Shown: positions 43,959 to 52,795 of the stretch, in pieces
How the letters are laid out: every line of letters starts with the position of its first letter
How positions within the stretch are numbered: position 1 is the first letter of the stretch
Assembly (NCBI GenBank): GCA_963715485.1
Contig: OY970244.1
Span: forward strand, 2,542,001 to 2,606,000
Length of the DNA stretch: 64,000 nt
Direction of reading: 5' to 3'
DNA from: SG8-30 sp963715485
Lineage (GTDB): Bacteria; Pseudomonadota; Gammaproteobacteria; Steroidobacterales; Steroidobacteraceae
Translations under genes and position numbers: made by a program
Notes under the pieces: model-generated
What the model was told of the DNA's origin: nothing
What the model saw: the letters and a program-made list of their open reading frames with translations, nothing else
The model's database searches: none

Positions 43959-45845
43959 TCACACTTCAGCCAGGTTCCCTTTCGATTCCAGCCACTCGCG
44001 TCGATCCGCCGAGCGTTTCTTGGCCAGAAGCATGTCGAGCATCTTGTCGGTATCGTCCTTGGGCTCGACGGTCAGCCGAACCAGACGCCGCGTTTCCGGC
44101 GCCATGGTCGTTTCGCGCAGCTGTATCGGGCTCATCTCCCCGAGCCCCTTGAACCGCGTCACCACCGGCTTGCCGCGCAGGCCCTCGGCCGCGATGCGGT
44201 CGAGGATGCCCTGCCGGTCGTGCTCACCGAGCGCATAGAAGACCTGCTTTCCCAGGTCGATCCGGAACAGCGGCGGCATGGCGACATGGACATGACCCGC
44301 TAGCACCAGCGGACGGAAGTGCCGCAGGAACAGCGCGCACAGCAGCGTGGCGATATGCGCTCCATCGGAGTCGGCGTCGGCGAGTATGCAGACCTTGTGG
44401 TAGCGCAACGCCGACAGGTCGGTCGAGCCGGGATCGACTCCCAGTGCCGTGGCGATGTCGCTGACCTCCTGCGACTGCAGCACCCCGGCCGAGTCGACCT
44501 CCCAGGTGTTGAGTATCTTGCCCCTGAGCGGCATGACTGCCTGGAACTCGCGCTCGCGCGCCTGCTTGGCCGAACCGCCGGCCGAGTCGCCCTCGACCAG
44601 GAAAAGCTCGCAGCGGGCCGGCTCCTGCAGGCGGCAGTCGGCCAGCTTGCCGGGCAGGGCCGGACCACTGACGATGCGCTTGCGCGAGACTTTCTGTGCC
44701 GCCCGAACGCGCTCCTGCGCGTTGCCGATCGCAAACTGGGCAATCGCCTCGCCCGCTTCCGGGTGCTGATTGAGCCACAGGGCGAAGGCGTCCTTGACCA
44801 CGCCCGAGACGAAGGCGGCTGATTCCCTCGAGGACAGCTTTTCCTTCATCTGCCCGGCAAACTGCGGGTCCTGCATCTTGACCGAGAGGACGAAGCTGAC
44901 GGAGTGCCAGACATCTTCCGGCGCCAGCTTGAGGCCCCGCGGAAGCAGATTGCGGAATTCGCAGAAGTCGCGCATCGCCTCGGTAATGCCGGAGCGCAGC
45001 CCGTTGACGTGGGTTCCACCCTCAGGGGTCGGAATCAGGTTGACGTAGCTCTCGGCGACCTGGGCCTCGGCATCGGGCGCCCAGCACAGCGCCCACTCGG
45101 CCACCTCCGTGCCGCCCTTCAGGCTTCCAGCAAACGGTTCGGCCGGCAGCGTCGCGACCTTGCCGAGTTCCTCGGCGAGATACTCGGACAGGTTACCCGT
45201 GAAAAACCACTCTTCCGTCTCGCCCGACGCCTCCACGGTGAGGCACATGCGCAGTCCCGGACATAGCACTGCCTTGGCACGAAGCATGTGCTTCAGGCGC
45301 GGCAGCGAAAATACCGGCGAATCGAAGAACTTGGGGTCGGGCCAGAAGCGCACGGTGGTGCCAGTGACGCCACGCCTGGCGTTCCCGACCACCTCCAGCT
45401 TGGAGACGGTCCGCCCGTCCTTGAAGGAGATGTTGTATTCCTTGCCACCGCGCCTGACCCAGCAATCGAGGTTCTTCGACAGCGCATTGACTACCGACAC
45501 ACCCACCCCGTGCAGTCCACCCGAGTACTGGTAGGTCTTGTCATTGAACTTGCCGCCCGCGTGCAGGCGAGTGAGTATGAGCTCGACGCCCGGCAGCTTT
45601 TCCTTCGGGTGCAGGTCGACCGGCATGCCACGGCCGTCGTCCTCGACCGACAGCGAGCCGTCCTTGTGCACAGTGACCGCGATCAGCTTGCAATGCCCCG
45701 TAATGGCCTCGTCGACGCTGTTGTCGACGACCTCGTGGGCGAGGTGATTGGGGTTGCGGGTATCGGTGTACATGCCCGGGCGGCGGCGCACGGGATCAAG
45801 TCCGGAAAGGACCTCGATGTCTGACGCGGTATAGGTCTGGGTCAT
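43959..45845 (-). CDS. parE: DNA topoisomerase IV subunit B
   Basis: ATPase subunit. 628 residues from ATG 45845 (MTQTYTASDIEVLSG). GHKL motifs VVDNSVDEAI, DDGRGMPVD and YSGGLHGVGVSVVNAL are present; the TOPRIM domain has LFLVEGDSAGGSA and ILADADSDGAH. The frame continues 96 codons upstream without homology; the chosen start matches family length. parE-parC is a direct operon. Confidence 0.97.
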   Translation of the reverse strand: MTQTYTASDIEVLSGLDPVRRRPGMYTDTRNPNHLAHEVVDNSVDEAITGHCKLIAVTVHKDGSLSVEDDGRGMPVDLHPKEKLPGVELILTRLHAGGKFNDKTYQYSGGLHGVGVSVVNALSKNLDCWVRRGGKEYNISFKDGRTVSKLEVVGNARRGVTGTTVRFWPDPKFFDSPVFSLPRLKHMLRAKAVLCPGLRMCLTVEASGETEEWFFTGNLSEYLAEELGKVATLPAEPFAGSLKGGTEVAEWALCWAPDAEAQVAESYVNLIPTPEGGTHVNGLRSGITEAMRDFCEFRNLLPRGLKLAPEDVWHSVSFVLSVKMQDPQFAGQMKEKLSSRESAAFVSGVVKDAFALWLNQHPEAGEAIAQFAIGNAQERVRAAQKVSRKRIVSGPALPGKLADCRLQEPARCELFLVEGDSAGGSAKQAREREFQAVMPLRGKILNTWEVDSAGVLQSQEVSDIATALGVDPGSTDLSALRYHKVCILADADSDGAHIATLLCALFLRHFRPLVLAGHVHVAMPPLFRIDLGKQVFYALGEHDRQGILDRIAAEGLRGKPVVTRFKGLGEMSPIQLRETTMAPETRRLVRLTVEPKDDTDKMLDMLLAKKRSADRREWLESKGNLAEV

Positions 45846-45985
45846 CAGTTGGCGATTGCCTGCATGTGCCCACGATGGGCGCGCGCATTCTACCAGCCCG
45901 ACCCGACGCCGTGCCGGCGCGCGGTCAGCAGGCTCTGCGGGACCAACGTCGCCAGCCCCAGCCGCGTGGTCGCTGCTGGCGCCCG

Positions 45986-46600
45986 TCAGTCGAGTTCGCG
46001 GGACAGCGCCTGGATCGACTCGGGGGACAGGTTGGTCGAGTGTTCGTAGGCCGGGTGATCGATCCCGACCGAGACCTGTGCGCCCGACTTCACCGCGGTG
46101 CGCATGGCAGGGGTGAGCTCGAATCGCAGCCAATGTACCGACGAAGTCTTCTCGGCGTTCTCGCGCTCGAGGTCCTCGTCGGCGACGGCGTAGACACGCT
46201 CGAAGCCGTCAACCTGGACATAGCAACGCCGCTCGACACCCTTCATCTGTTCGAGCGCCACTTTGCGCTCGTCCGCATCCGGATACTCGATCATGAACGT
46301 CGACTTCCAGTTGCTCCCGTCAGGAATCAGCGGATTGTAGGCGTCAAGTTCATCCTGGATGCCCTCCGGCTCGAAGATCCGCTCGACCCGAAGCATTTCC
46401 TGGATCTGGTACTGGATGGTCAGTCGGTCCTCGAACAGCCAGGTCGCATTCGGCCCGATCGCTATCTTGCGATGTTTCTTGTGCTCGATCACCCGGTTAC
46501 GAAAGTCGCCGCGCTGGCGCGCGTACTGCTCCAGGCTGAACAGGTCGCTCGACTTGAGCGGGCCGCGCAGGCGGATCTCGGTATTGCTCGTCGTTTCCAT
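45986..46600 (-). CDS. DUF3501 family protein
   Basis: 204 residues, soluble, function unknown. Recognisable family features are the N-terminal DLFSLEQYARQRGDFRNRVIEH region and WLFEDRLTIQYQIQEMLR. It contains a single Cys. It is the last gene of a rubrerythrin / CCG-domain oxidoreductase / DUF3501 operon, 8 nt after the oxidoreductase. This trio is a recurring neighbourhood, so a role in peroxide or redox stress is likely but not demonstrated here. Confidence 0.85.
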   Translation of the reverse strand: METTSNTEIRLRGPLKSSDLFSLEQYARQRGDFRNRVIEHKKHRKIAIGPNATWLFEDRLTIQYQIQEMLRVERIFEPEGIQDELDAYNPLIPDGSNWKSTFMIEYPDADERKVALEQMKGVERRCYVQVDGFERVYAVADEDLERENAEKTSSVHWLRFELTPAMRTAVKSGAQVSVGIDHPAYEHSTNLSPESIQALSRELD

Positions 46601-46608
46601 GTGTCTCC

Positions 46609-47958
46609 TCAGATTCCGTAGGCGTGGCGAATGAGGCTGAGGGGATGCTCGGGTCCCTTGCCCTTGTTCACGAGGCCATGCTCGATCTGGTCCCCCGCCA
46701 TCGGGCAGTCACTGGAATAGTGGTCGGCCTGGGCAGACTCGACGCGCTGTACCACCGGACGGCCTATCTTGACCGAAACATCGTGATACTCGCGCTTGAC
46801 CGCATAGGTGCCATTGTGCCCCGAGCAGCGCTCGATCACTTCGATGGTCGTGTCAGGCACAAGCTTGAGCGCGTCGCGGGTCTTCAGGCCCATGCGCTGC
46901 ACGCGCAGGTGGCAGGGTACGTGGTAGGCGACCTTGCCAAGCGGATTCTGGAAGTCGGTGCGCAGCCTGCCGGCCTTGTGCCGGAGCATCAGGTACTCGA
47001 ACGGATCGAACGTCCTCACCTGAACCTTCCTGACCTGCTCGTCCTCGGGAAAGATCAGCGGCAGCTCCTGCTTGAACATCAGCGCGCAGGAGGGCACCGG
47101 CACCACGACGTCCCACCCCTGGTCCACCAGCCGTGCCAGCTCGGGGATATTGGCGTCCTTCAGCTTCGCGACCGATTCGAGGTCGCCCAGCTCCAGCTTC
47201 GGCATGCCACAGCACTTCTCCTGGGCGAACGTCGTTACTTCTATGCCGTTGTGGTTGAACACGGCAACGAGGTCCTCGTTCATCTGCGGCAGGTTCCGGT
47301 TGCCGTAGCAGGTCGCGAACAGCACGACCTTGCCGCGGGTCTCCTCGGTCGCCACCGTTTCGATCACTGGCTTGGCGCGGCGGGCCTCGCGCTTTTGGAA
47401 GGACTTCGAGTAATACTCGGGCAGCGGTGCGTCGGCGTGCACACCCAGCGTCTTGTCGAGCAGCTTGCGCCCGAGTTTGCTGCGGTTCGCGGCATTAACC
47501 ACCTCCGATACGACCGGAATGCCGGCCAGCGACCCGACCAGGTCGGTCGATGTCAGCAACTTGTCGCGAAACTTCGTCTGTCCTTTCCTGAAATGGACCG
47601 CCTTGGCCCGGAGCATGAGGTGCGGGAAGTCAAGATTCCAGGGATGGGGCGGCACGTAGGGACACTTCGACAGGTAGCACATGTCGCAGAGGTAGCAATG
47701 GTCGACCACATCCCAGTAGGCACTCCTGGGCACGCTGTCGAGTTCGCCGGTCGGCGACTCGTCCACGTGGTCGAACAGCACCGGGAACGAGTTACAGAGG
47801 CTGACGCAGCGGCGACAGCCATGGCAGATGTCGTAGACGCGCTCGAGCTCCTTGTAGAGCGACTCCTCGTTCCAGAAATCCTCGCTCTTCCAGTCGAGCG
47901 CATGGCGCGTTGGCGCCTCGAGGCTGCCTTCCCTGCCGCCGGCGATCTTGCCACTCAT
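46609..47958 (-). CDS. [4Fe-4S] CCG-domain oxidoreductase (GlpC/HdrD-like)
   Basis: 449 residues. Two complete N-terminal [4Fe-4S] motifs (Cys45-48-51-55 and Cys88-91-94-99) are followed by two CCG-type domains (FATCYGN with EKCCGMPKLE, and HVPCHLR with ERCSGHNG). The second CCG motif has Ser for its second Cys. This is the electron-transfer architecture of GlpC and heterodisulfide reductase HdrD; no flavin or catalytic partner is encoded next to it. ATG 47958 follows GGGAGACGC. It sits between rubrerythrin and DUF3501 and may supply electrons to rubrerythrin. Confidence 0.9.
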   Translation of the reverse strand: MSGKIAGGREGSLEAPTRHALDWKSEDFWNEESLYKELERVYDICHGCRRCVSLCNSFPVLFDHVDESPTGELDSVPRSAYWDVVDHCYLCDMCYLSKCPYVPPHPWNLDFPHLMLRAKAVHFRKGQTKFRDKLLTSTDLVGSLAGIPVVSEVVNAANRSKLGRKLLDKTLGVHADAPLPEYYSKSFQKREARRAKPVIETVATEETRGKVVLFATCYGNRNLPQMNEDLVAVFNHNGIEVTTFAQEKCCGMPKLELGDLESVAKLKDANIPELARLVDQGWDVVVPVPSCALMFKQELPLIFPEDEQVRKVQVRTFDPFEYLMLRHKAGRLRTDFQNPLGKVAYHVPCHLRVQRMGLKTRDALKLVPDTTIEVIERCSGHNGTYAVKREYHDVSVKIGRPVVQRVESAQADHYSSDCPMAGDQIEHGLVNKGKGPEHPLSLIRHAYGI

Positions 47959-48045
47959 GTGCGTCTCCCTGTTACGGCAACCCTGAAGCACAGCGGGGCG
48001 GGCAGATGCCCGCCCCGCGGCGTTTCAACTACAGATGGACCCGGA

Positions 48046-48462
48046 TCAGCCGAGCTGGTCCAGCGCCTTCTGGAAGCGGTTTGCGTGCGAACGCTCGGCC
48101 TTCGCCAGCGTCTCGAACCAGTCCGCGATTTCCTGGAAGCCCTCGTCGCGCGCGCTCTTCGCCATGCCCGGGTACATATCAGTGTACTCGTGGGTCTCGC
48201 CTGCAATAGCGGCCTTCAGGTTGTCGGCCGTCTGGCCGATCGGCAGGCCGGTCGCCGGATCCCCGACCTGCTCGAGGTACTCGAGGTGGCCGTGGGCGTG
48301 GCCGGTCTCGCCTTCCGCGGTCGAGCGGAACACTGCGGCGACGTCGTTGTAGCCCTCCACGTCGGCCTTCTGCGCGAAATACAGGTAGCGGCGGTTCGCC
48401 TGCGATTCGCCGGCGAAGGCTTCCTTCAGGTTGTTCTCGGTCTTGCTGCCCTTTAGGTTCAC
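48046..48462 (-). CDS. Rubrerythrin-like diiron protein without rubredoxin domain
   Basis: 138 residues. A four-helix ferritin-like domain with diiron ligands in AFAGESQANRRY, EGETGHAHGH, AGETHEYTDMY and KAERSHANRF. The C-terminal rubredoxin domain of classic rubrerythrin is absent, so electrons must come from another protein, plausibly the adjacent [4Fe-4S] oxidoreductase. Start is GTG 48462 preceded by a perfect AGGAGG. It is the first gene of the operon; the following gene starts 87 nt after its stop. Confidence 0.92.
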   Translation of the reverse strand: MNLKGSKTENNLKEAFAGESQANRRYLYFAQKADVEGYNDVAAVFRSTAEGETGHAHGHLEYLEQVGDPATGLPIGQTADNLKAAIAGETHEYTDMYPGMAKSARDEGFQEIADWFETLAKAERSHANRFQKALDQLG

Positions 48463-48530
48463 GTCTTTCCTCCTACTAACCGCAGTTATGAATAGAATAT
48501 CAATATTTTACGGGGTGTTGCCCGTTTTTC

Positions 48531-48543
48531 TAGACATGGTCTA
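48531..48543. promoter_or_regulatory. TAGAC-ATG-GTCTA dyad upstream of rubrerythrin
   Basis: Perfect 5-bp inverted repeat with a 3-nt centre, in an unusually AT-rich stretch (48480-48560) about 70-80 nt upstream of the rubrerythrin GTG. It could be an operator; no known regulator motif is matched with confidence. Confidence 0.35.
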
Positions 48544-48640
48544 ATAATCCAGGGAATCTTCTTACGAATGCTTCCGCAAGTCAACTCTTGCGCCGGTAGC
48601 GACTCCCGCCGGCCGGCGGCGGGGCTGCCGGAATCCTCCG

Positions 48641-48670
48641 TTGACCCTGCTTGATCGGTCTGTGTACCTT
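48641..48670 (+). promoter_or_regulatory. Candidate sigma70 promoter of xseB-ispA-dxs
   Basis: TTGACC (48641-48646), 18-nt spacer, TACCTT (48665-48670), with the xseB ATG about 19 nt downstream. Confidence 0.4.
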
Positions 48671-48688
48671 AGCCGACCCATCCCTCCC

Positions 48689-48952
48689 ATGCATCGCGAC
48701 AAACACGTGACCAAGAAGACCAAGGGCGTCGATTTCGAGGCCGCCATGAGTGAACTCGAAGGAATTGTCGAGCGCCTTGAGCATGGCGACCTGCCGCTCG
48801 AGGAGTCGCTCAAGCAGTTCGAGCGTGGCGTGGAACTGACCCGGACATGCCAGGCGGCGCTCAAGCAGGCGGAGCAGAAGGTTCGTGTCCTGAGCGCCAA
48901 GCCCGGCGCCCAGGCGATGCTCGAAGACTTCGAGCCAGACGAGCAGGACTGA
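48689..48952 (+). CDS. xseB: Exodeoxyribonuclease VII small subunit
   Basis: 87 residues, small three-helix subunit that binds XseA. Signature FEAAMSELEGIVERLEHGDL and LEESLKQFERGVEL. ATG 48689 is used; GTG 48707 would give an 81-residue protein aligning better with E. coli (80), and neither start has a clear ribosome site. First gene of xseB-ispA-dxs, a conserved arrangement. Confidence 0.94.
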   Translation: MHRDKHVTKKTKGVDFEAAMSELEGIVERLEHGDLPLEESLKQFERGVELTRTCQAALKQAEQKVRVLSAKPGAQAMLEDFEPDEQD

Positions 48953-48962
48953 GGCCCAGGTA

Positions 48963-49868
48963 GTGGTCCGTCCGCATGACGCGCTGCTCGATCGTCTGGC
49001 CGCTTACCAGTTACGTACAGAGCGGACTCTCGAGCACTGCCTTCCGGCGGCGACGCTCCCGCCTCGCCGGCTGCACGAGGCCATGCGCTACGCGGTACTC
49101 GGGACAGGCAAGCGAATACGTCCAGCGCTGTGCTACCTCGCCGGCGAGGCGATCGGTGCTGCAGCAGCGGAACTCGACGCGCCGGCGGCCGCCGTCGAGC
49201 TGATTCATGCCTACTCGCTGATCCACGACGACCTTCCAGCCATGGACGACGATGACCTGCGACGCGGCCGGCCAACGACTCACCGCGCCTTCGACGAAGC
49301 GACCGCAATCCTCGCCGGAGATGCCCTGCAGGTGCTGGCGTTCGAGATCCTGGCCAGCGATGCCGCAATGACCCCTGACCCGGCGGCGCGGGTGGAAATG
49401 ATACGCACGCTGGCGGTCGCCAGCGGGACCGCCGGCATGGCTGGCGGTCAGTCCATGGACCTGGCCGCAGTCGGCCGGCGCCTGGACATCACGGAAGTGG
49501 AGGAAATGCACCGCCGCAAGACCGGCGCCCTGATCGAAGCCAGCGTGATGATGGCGGCGGCCGCGCGCCCCGAGCTGACGTCTGAGAGGAACTCCGGCCT
49601 GCGCCGCTACAGCTCGGCGCTGGGTCTCGCCTTCCAGATCGTCGATGATCTCCTCGACGTGCTGGGCGACGCGGATCTGGTCGGCAAGCCGGTGCGGGCC
49701 GATGCCGCCGCCGAGAAACCCACCTATCCGGCGGTGGCCGGCATCGATGCGTCAAGGGCCCGATCACTGGCGTTGCGCGAGGAGGCCCTGGCGGCGCTCG
49801 ATGCCTTCGGAAACGAGGCCGACGGGCTGAGGCAGATGGCGATGTATATCGTGGAACGCCAGCAGTAG
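48963..49868 (+). CDS. ispA: Farnesyl diphosphate synthase
   Basis: Condenses IPP with DMAPP and GPP to farnesyl diphosphate. 301 residues. First aspartate-rich motif DDLPAMDDDD (89-98), second DDLLD (228-232), and GKRIRP at 49-54. The start is GTG 48963, 10 nt after the xseB stop, with AGG upstream. dxs follows after 20 nt, placing two isoprenoid enzymes together. Confidence 0.96.
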   Translation: MVRPHDALLDRLAAYQLRTERTLEHCLPAATLPPRRLHEAMRYAVLGTGKRIRPALCYLAGEAIGAAAAELDAPAAAVELIHAYSLIHDDLPAMDDDDLRRGRPTTHRAFDEATAILAGDALQVLAFEILASDAAMTPDPAARVEMIRTLAVASGTAGMAGGQSMDLAAVGRRLDITEVEEMHRRKTGALIEASVMMAAAARPELTSERNSGLRRYSSALGLAFQIVDDLLDVLGDADLVGKPVRADAAAEKPTYPAVAGIDASRARSLALREEALAALDAFGNEADGLRQMAMYIVERQQ

Positions 49869-49888
49869 CAGCACGGTAAACTGCGCCC

Positions 49889-51790
49889 ATGGTCGATGCC
49901 AGCCTGTATCCGCTGCTCGCGAAGATCGACTCCCCGGTTGAGTTGCGTGCTCTGCCGCCTGCCGACCTGCCGGCACTGAGCGCGGAGCTACGCGACTTCC
50001 TGGTGCATACCGTCAGCCAGCGCGGCGGCCATTTCGCCGCCGGACTCGGCGCGGTCGAGCTCACGGTCGCGCTGCACTACGTTTTCGACACTCCCCACGA
50101 CAGGCTGGTCTGGGACGTAGGCCACCAGGCCTATCCGCACAAGGTGCTCACCGGCCGGCGCGAACAATTGGTGACGATCAAGCACAAGGACGGTCTGGCT
50201 CCCTTCCCTGCCCGGCCGGAGAGCGTCTACGACACCTTCGGGGTCGGCCATTCCAGCACCTCGATCAGTGCTGCGCTCGGCATGGCGATTGCAAACCGTT
50301 TGGAGGGCGGCGATCGTCGCGTCGCGGCCATCATCGGTGACGGCGCGATGAGCGCGGGGCTCGCCTGGGAGGCGTTGAATCATGCCGGCAGCCTCGACGT
50401 CGACCTGCTGGTCATCCTGAACGACAACGACATGTCGATTTCGGAGAACGTCGGCGCGCTGTCCAATTACCTGGCGCGGTTACTTTCCGGAAAGGTCTAC
50501 GAGCACCTGCGCGAGAACTCCAAGAAAGTGCTGCGGCGCATGCCGGCGGCAGCCTGGGAGCTCGTCCGGCGTTCTGAAGTACACGCCAAAGGCATGGTCC
50601 TCCCCGGCACCCTGTTCGAGGAGATGGGGTTCAACTACATCGGTCCGGTGGACGGCCACGACGTCACTGCACTGGCCGCCACGCTTGGCAACATGCGCGA
50701 ACGCAAAGGCCCACAGCTGCTCCACGTGGTGACCCAGAAGGGCAAGGGCTATGCGCCGGCTGAAGCGGACCCGATCAAGTGGCATGGACCGGGCCCGTTC
50801 GATCCCGCCAGCGGCACGCTGCGCAAGGAGAAATCCTCCGGCCCCAGTTACTCAAAGGTCTTCGGTCAGTGGCTTTGCGACATGGCCGAGCGGGATCACC
50901 GCATCGTCGGCATCACTCCCGCGATGCGAGAAGGCTCGGGGCTGGTCGAATTCGAGCGCCGTTTCCCCGACCGTTACTTCGACGTCGCCATCGCCGAACA
51001 GCATGCGGTAACGCTGGCCGCGGGATTTGCCTGCGAAGGCCTGAGACCCGTCGTAGCCATCTACTCGACCTTCCTGCAGCGCGGCTACGACCAGCTGATC
51101 CACGACGTGGCCCTGCAGGGCCTGCCGGTCGTGTTTGCGATCGACCGGGGCGGCCTTGTCGGCAGCGACGGCGCGACCCACCAGGGGGCATTCGATCTGT
51201 CCTACCTGCGCTGCGTACCCAACCTCGTGATCATGGCCCCGGCAGACGAAAACGAGTGCCGACAGATGCTCTATACGGCGACCACGCTCGACCGGCCGGC
51301 CGCGGTGCGTTACCCGCGCGGCCAGGGCCCGGGTGTGGCAGTCAGCGCGGAAATGGCCGCCCTGCCGATCGGGCATGCCGAGTTGCGCCGCGAGGGCCAC
51401 AGCGGGCTGGCGCTGCTCGCCTTCGGGGCCATGGTGGTGCCAGCTGAGCAGATCGGTGCCGAACTCGACGCCACCGTCGTCAATATGCGTTTCGTGAAGC
51501 CGCTCGACCAGGACCGGATCCTGGACATCGCGCGCCGCCACGCGGCGATCGTCACAATCGAGGACAACGCCGTCGCCGGCGGCGCCGGCGATGCGGTGCT
51601 GCAGTGCCTGCAACAGCAGGCCGTGGCGATCCCCAGCCTGGCACTCGGCATCCCCGACCGTTTCATCGAACATGGCTCGCGGGAAGAAAACCTTGCTGAC
51701 GCCGGCCTCGACCTGGCTGGACTGAGGGCGTCGATCAGCAGGTTCTGGGCCCGCCAGAGGCACCCGCGCGCGGTTCCGGCGGGTGCGTGA
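49889..51790 (+). CDS. dxs: 1-deoxy-D-xylulose-5-phosphate synthase
   Basis: ThDP enzyme joining pyruvate and glyceraldehyde 3-phosphate, the entry step of the MEP pathway. 633 residues. The ThDP motif starts GDGAMSAGLAWEALNHAG and continues to LNDND. The transketolase domain has DVAIAEQHAVTLAAG and the C-terminal domain EDNAVAGGAGDAV. Downstream of ispA in the same operon. Confidence 0.97.
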   Translation: MVDASLYPLLAKIDSPVELRALPPADLPALSAELRDFLVHTVSQRGGHFAAGLGAVELTVALHYVFDTPHDRLVWDVGHQAYPHKVLTGRREQLVTIKHKDGLAPFPARPESVYDTFGVGHSSTSISAALGMAIANRLEGGDRRVAAIIGDGAMSAGLAWEALNHAGSLDVDLLVILNDNDMSISENVGALSNYLARLLSGKVYEHLRENSKKVLRRMPAAAWELVRRSEVHAKGMVLPGTLFEEMGFNYIGPVDGHDVTALAATLGNMRERKGPQLLHVVTQKGKGYAPAEADPIKWHGPGPFDPASGTLRKEKSSGPSYSKVFGQWLCDMAERDHRIVGITPAMREGSGLVEFERRFPDRYFDVAIAEQHAVTLAAGFACEGLRPVVAIYSTFLQRGYDQLIHDVALQGLPVVFAIDRGGLVGSDGATHQGAFDLSYLRCVPNLVIMAPADENECRQMLYTATTLDRPAAVRYPRGQGPGVAVSAEMAALPIGHAELRREGHSGLALLAFGAMVVPAEQIGAELDATVVNMRFVKPLDQDRILDIARRHAAIVTIEDNAVAGGAGDAVLQCLQQQAVAIPSLALGIPDRFIEHGSREENLADAGLDLAGLRASISRFWARQRHPRAVPAGA

Positions 51791-51822
51791 GGCATCGCCG
51801 GAGCAGGGTCAACGGCATCTTC

Positions 51823-51831
51823 TGGTATAAA
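51823..51831 (+). promoter_or_regulatory. Possible extended -10 promoter of folE2
   Basis: TGGTATAAA, a TGn-extended -10 with a TATAAA hexamer, about 57 nt before the folE2 ATG. There is no clear -35 box and no Zur-like palindrome in the 97-nt gap. Confidence 0.4.
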
Positions 51832-51887
51832 TAGCGCCGCAGCCCCCCGCTGCCGGCCAGCACTTGACGCCGTTCCCCAGGACGCAC

Positions 51888-52709
51888 ATGACTACCGCGA
51901 CTGTCAAAAAGCCGCTCACCATGACCATCGAGGACGTTCAGGGCCGGGCCGATACCCGTCGCATTCCGATCAACAAGGTCGGCATCAAGGACGTGTTTCA
52001 CCCGGTCCGCATCCAGGATCGCTCGGGCGGGGAACAGCATACCGTCGCCAGCTTCAACATGTACGTGCACCTGCCCCACGACTTCAAGGGCACCCACATG
52101 TCGAGGTTCGTCGAGATCCTGCACCGGCACGAGCGCGAGATCTCGGTCGAATCCTTCCGCCTGATGCTCGCCGAGATGACCGAGTATCTGGATTCCGAGG
52201 CAGGACATGTCGAGATGTCCTTTCCCTACTTCGTAATGAAGCGGGCACCGGTATCAGGCGTCGAGAGCCTCATGGACTACCGTGCCTGCCTGGTGGGAGA
52301 GCACAAGTCGGGCCAGACCGAGATGTGGCTGAAGGTCACTGTCCCGGTGACCAGCCTGTGCCCCTGTTCGAAAGGCATCAGCGACTACGGCGCCCACAAC
52401 CAGCGCTCGCACGTGACCATCACTGCCAGGCTGAATAGCCACGTTTGGATCGAGGAGCTGATCGACGTTGCGGAAAGGGAGGCTTCCTGCGAGCTATACG
52501 GCATCCTGAAGCGGCCAGACGAGAAATACGTAACCGAGCGCGCCTACGATAACCCCAAGTTCGTCGAGGACCTGGTCCGCGACATTGCTGTGAGCCTCAA
52601 CAACGACGAGCGCATCGACGCCTACAGCATCGAGGCGGAGAACTTCGAGTCGATCCACAACCATTCGGCCTACGCGCTGGTGGAACACGACAAGAAAGGC
52701 CAGCTGTGA
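51888..52709 (+). CDS. folE2: GTP cyclohydrolase I, FolE2 type
   Basis: Converts GTP to dihydroneopterin triphosphate for folate and, in some hosts, queuosine synthesis. 273 residues, COG1469 family. The catalytic Cys is in SLCPCSKGISDYGAHNQRSH. Unlike zinc-dependent FolE, FolE2 accepts several metals. ATG 51888 follows AGGA. It is 97 nt after dxs with its own possible promoter. Confidence 0.94.
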   Translation: MTTATVKKPLTMTIEDVQGRADTRRIPINKVGIKDVFHPVRIQDRSGGEQHTVASFNMYVHLPHDFKGTHMSRFVEILHRHEREISVESFRLMLAEMTEYLDSEAGHVEMSFPYFVMKRAPVSGVESLMDYRACLVGEHKSGQTEMWLKVTVPVTSLCPCSKGISDYGAHNQRSHVTITARLNSHVWIEELIDVAEREASCELYGILKRPDEKYVTERAYDNPKFVEDLVRDIAVSLNNDERIDAYSIEAENFESIHNHSAYALVEHDKKGQL

Positions 52710-52738
52710 TGGGTGGGCGCCAGTAATAGCCGCAGCCT

Positions 52739-52795
52739 GGTGACGAATCGCTGCTCACGACTCGCAATCCACGCGTCCCGCCGCCGTTCGTCACC
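52739..52795. repeat. Inverted repeat between folE2 and the cNMP-domain kinase
   Basis: GGTGACGAA (52739-52747) and TTCGTCACC (52787-52795) are perfect inverted copies separated by 39 nt. The right arm overlaps the stop codon of the kinase gene. The two flanking genes converge here, so a bidirectional terminator structure is possible. Confidence 0.45.

Noticed and set aside
45846..46133. 96-residue N-terminal extension of ParE
   Set aside because: No homology to GyrB/ParE; it overlaps DUF3501 and lacks a ribosome site, whereas MTQTYTASD matches the family start.
51791..51887. Zur operator upstream of folE2
   Set aside because: FolE2 genes are often zinc-regulated, but no AT-rich Zur-like palindrome is visible here.
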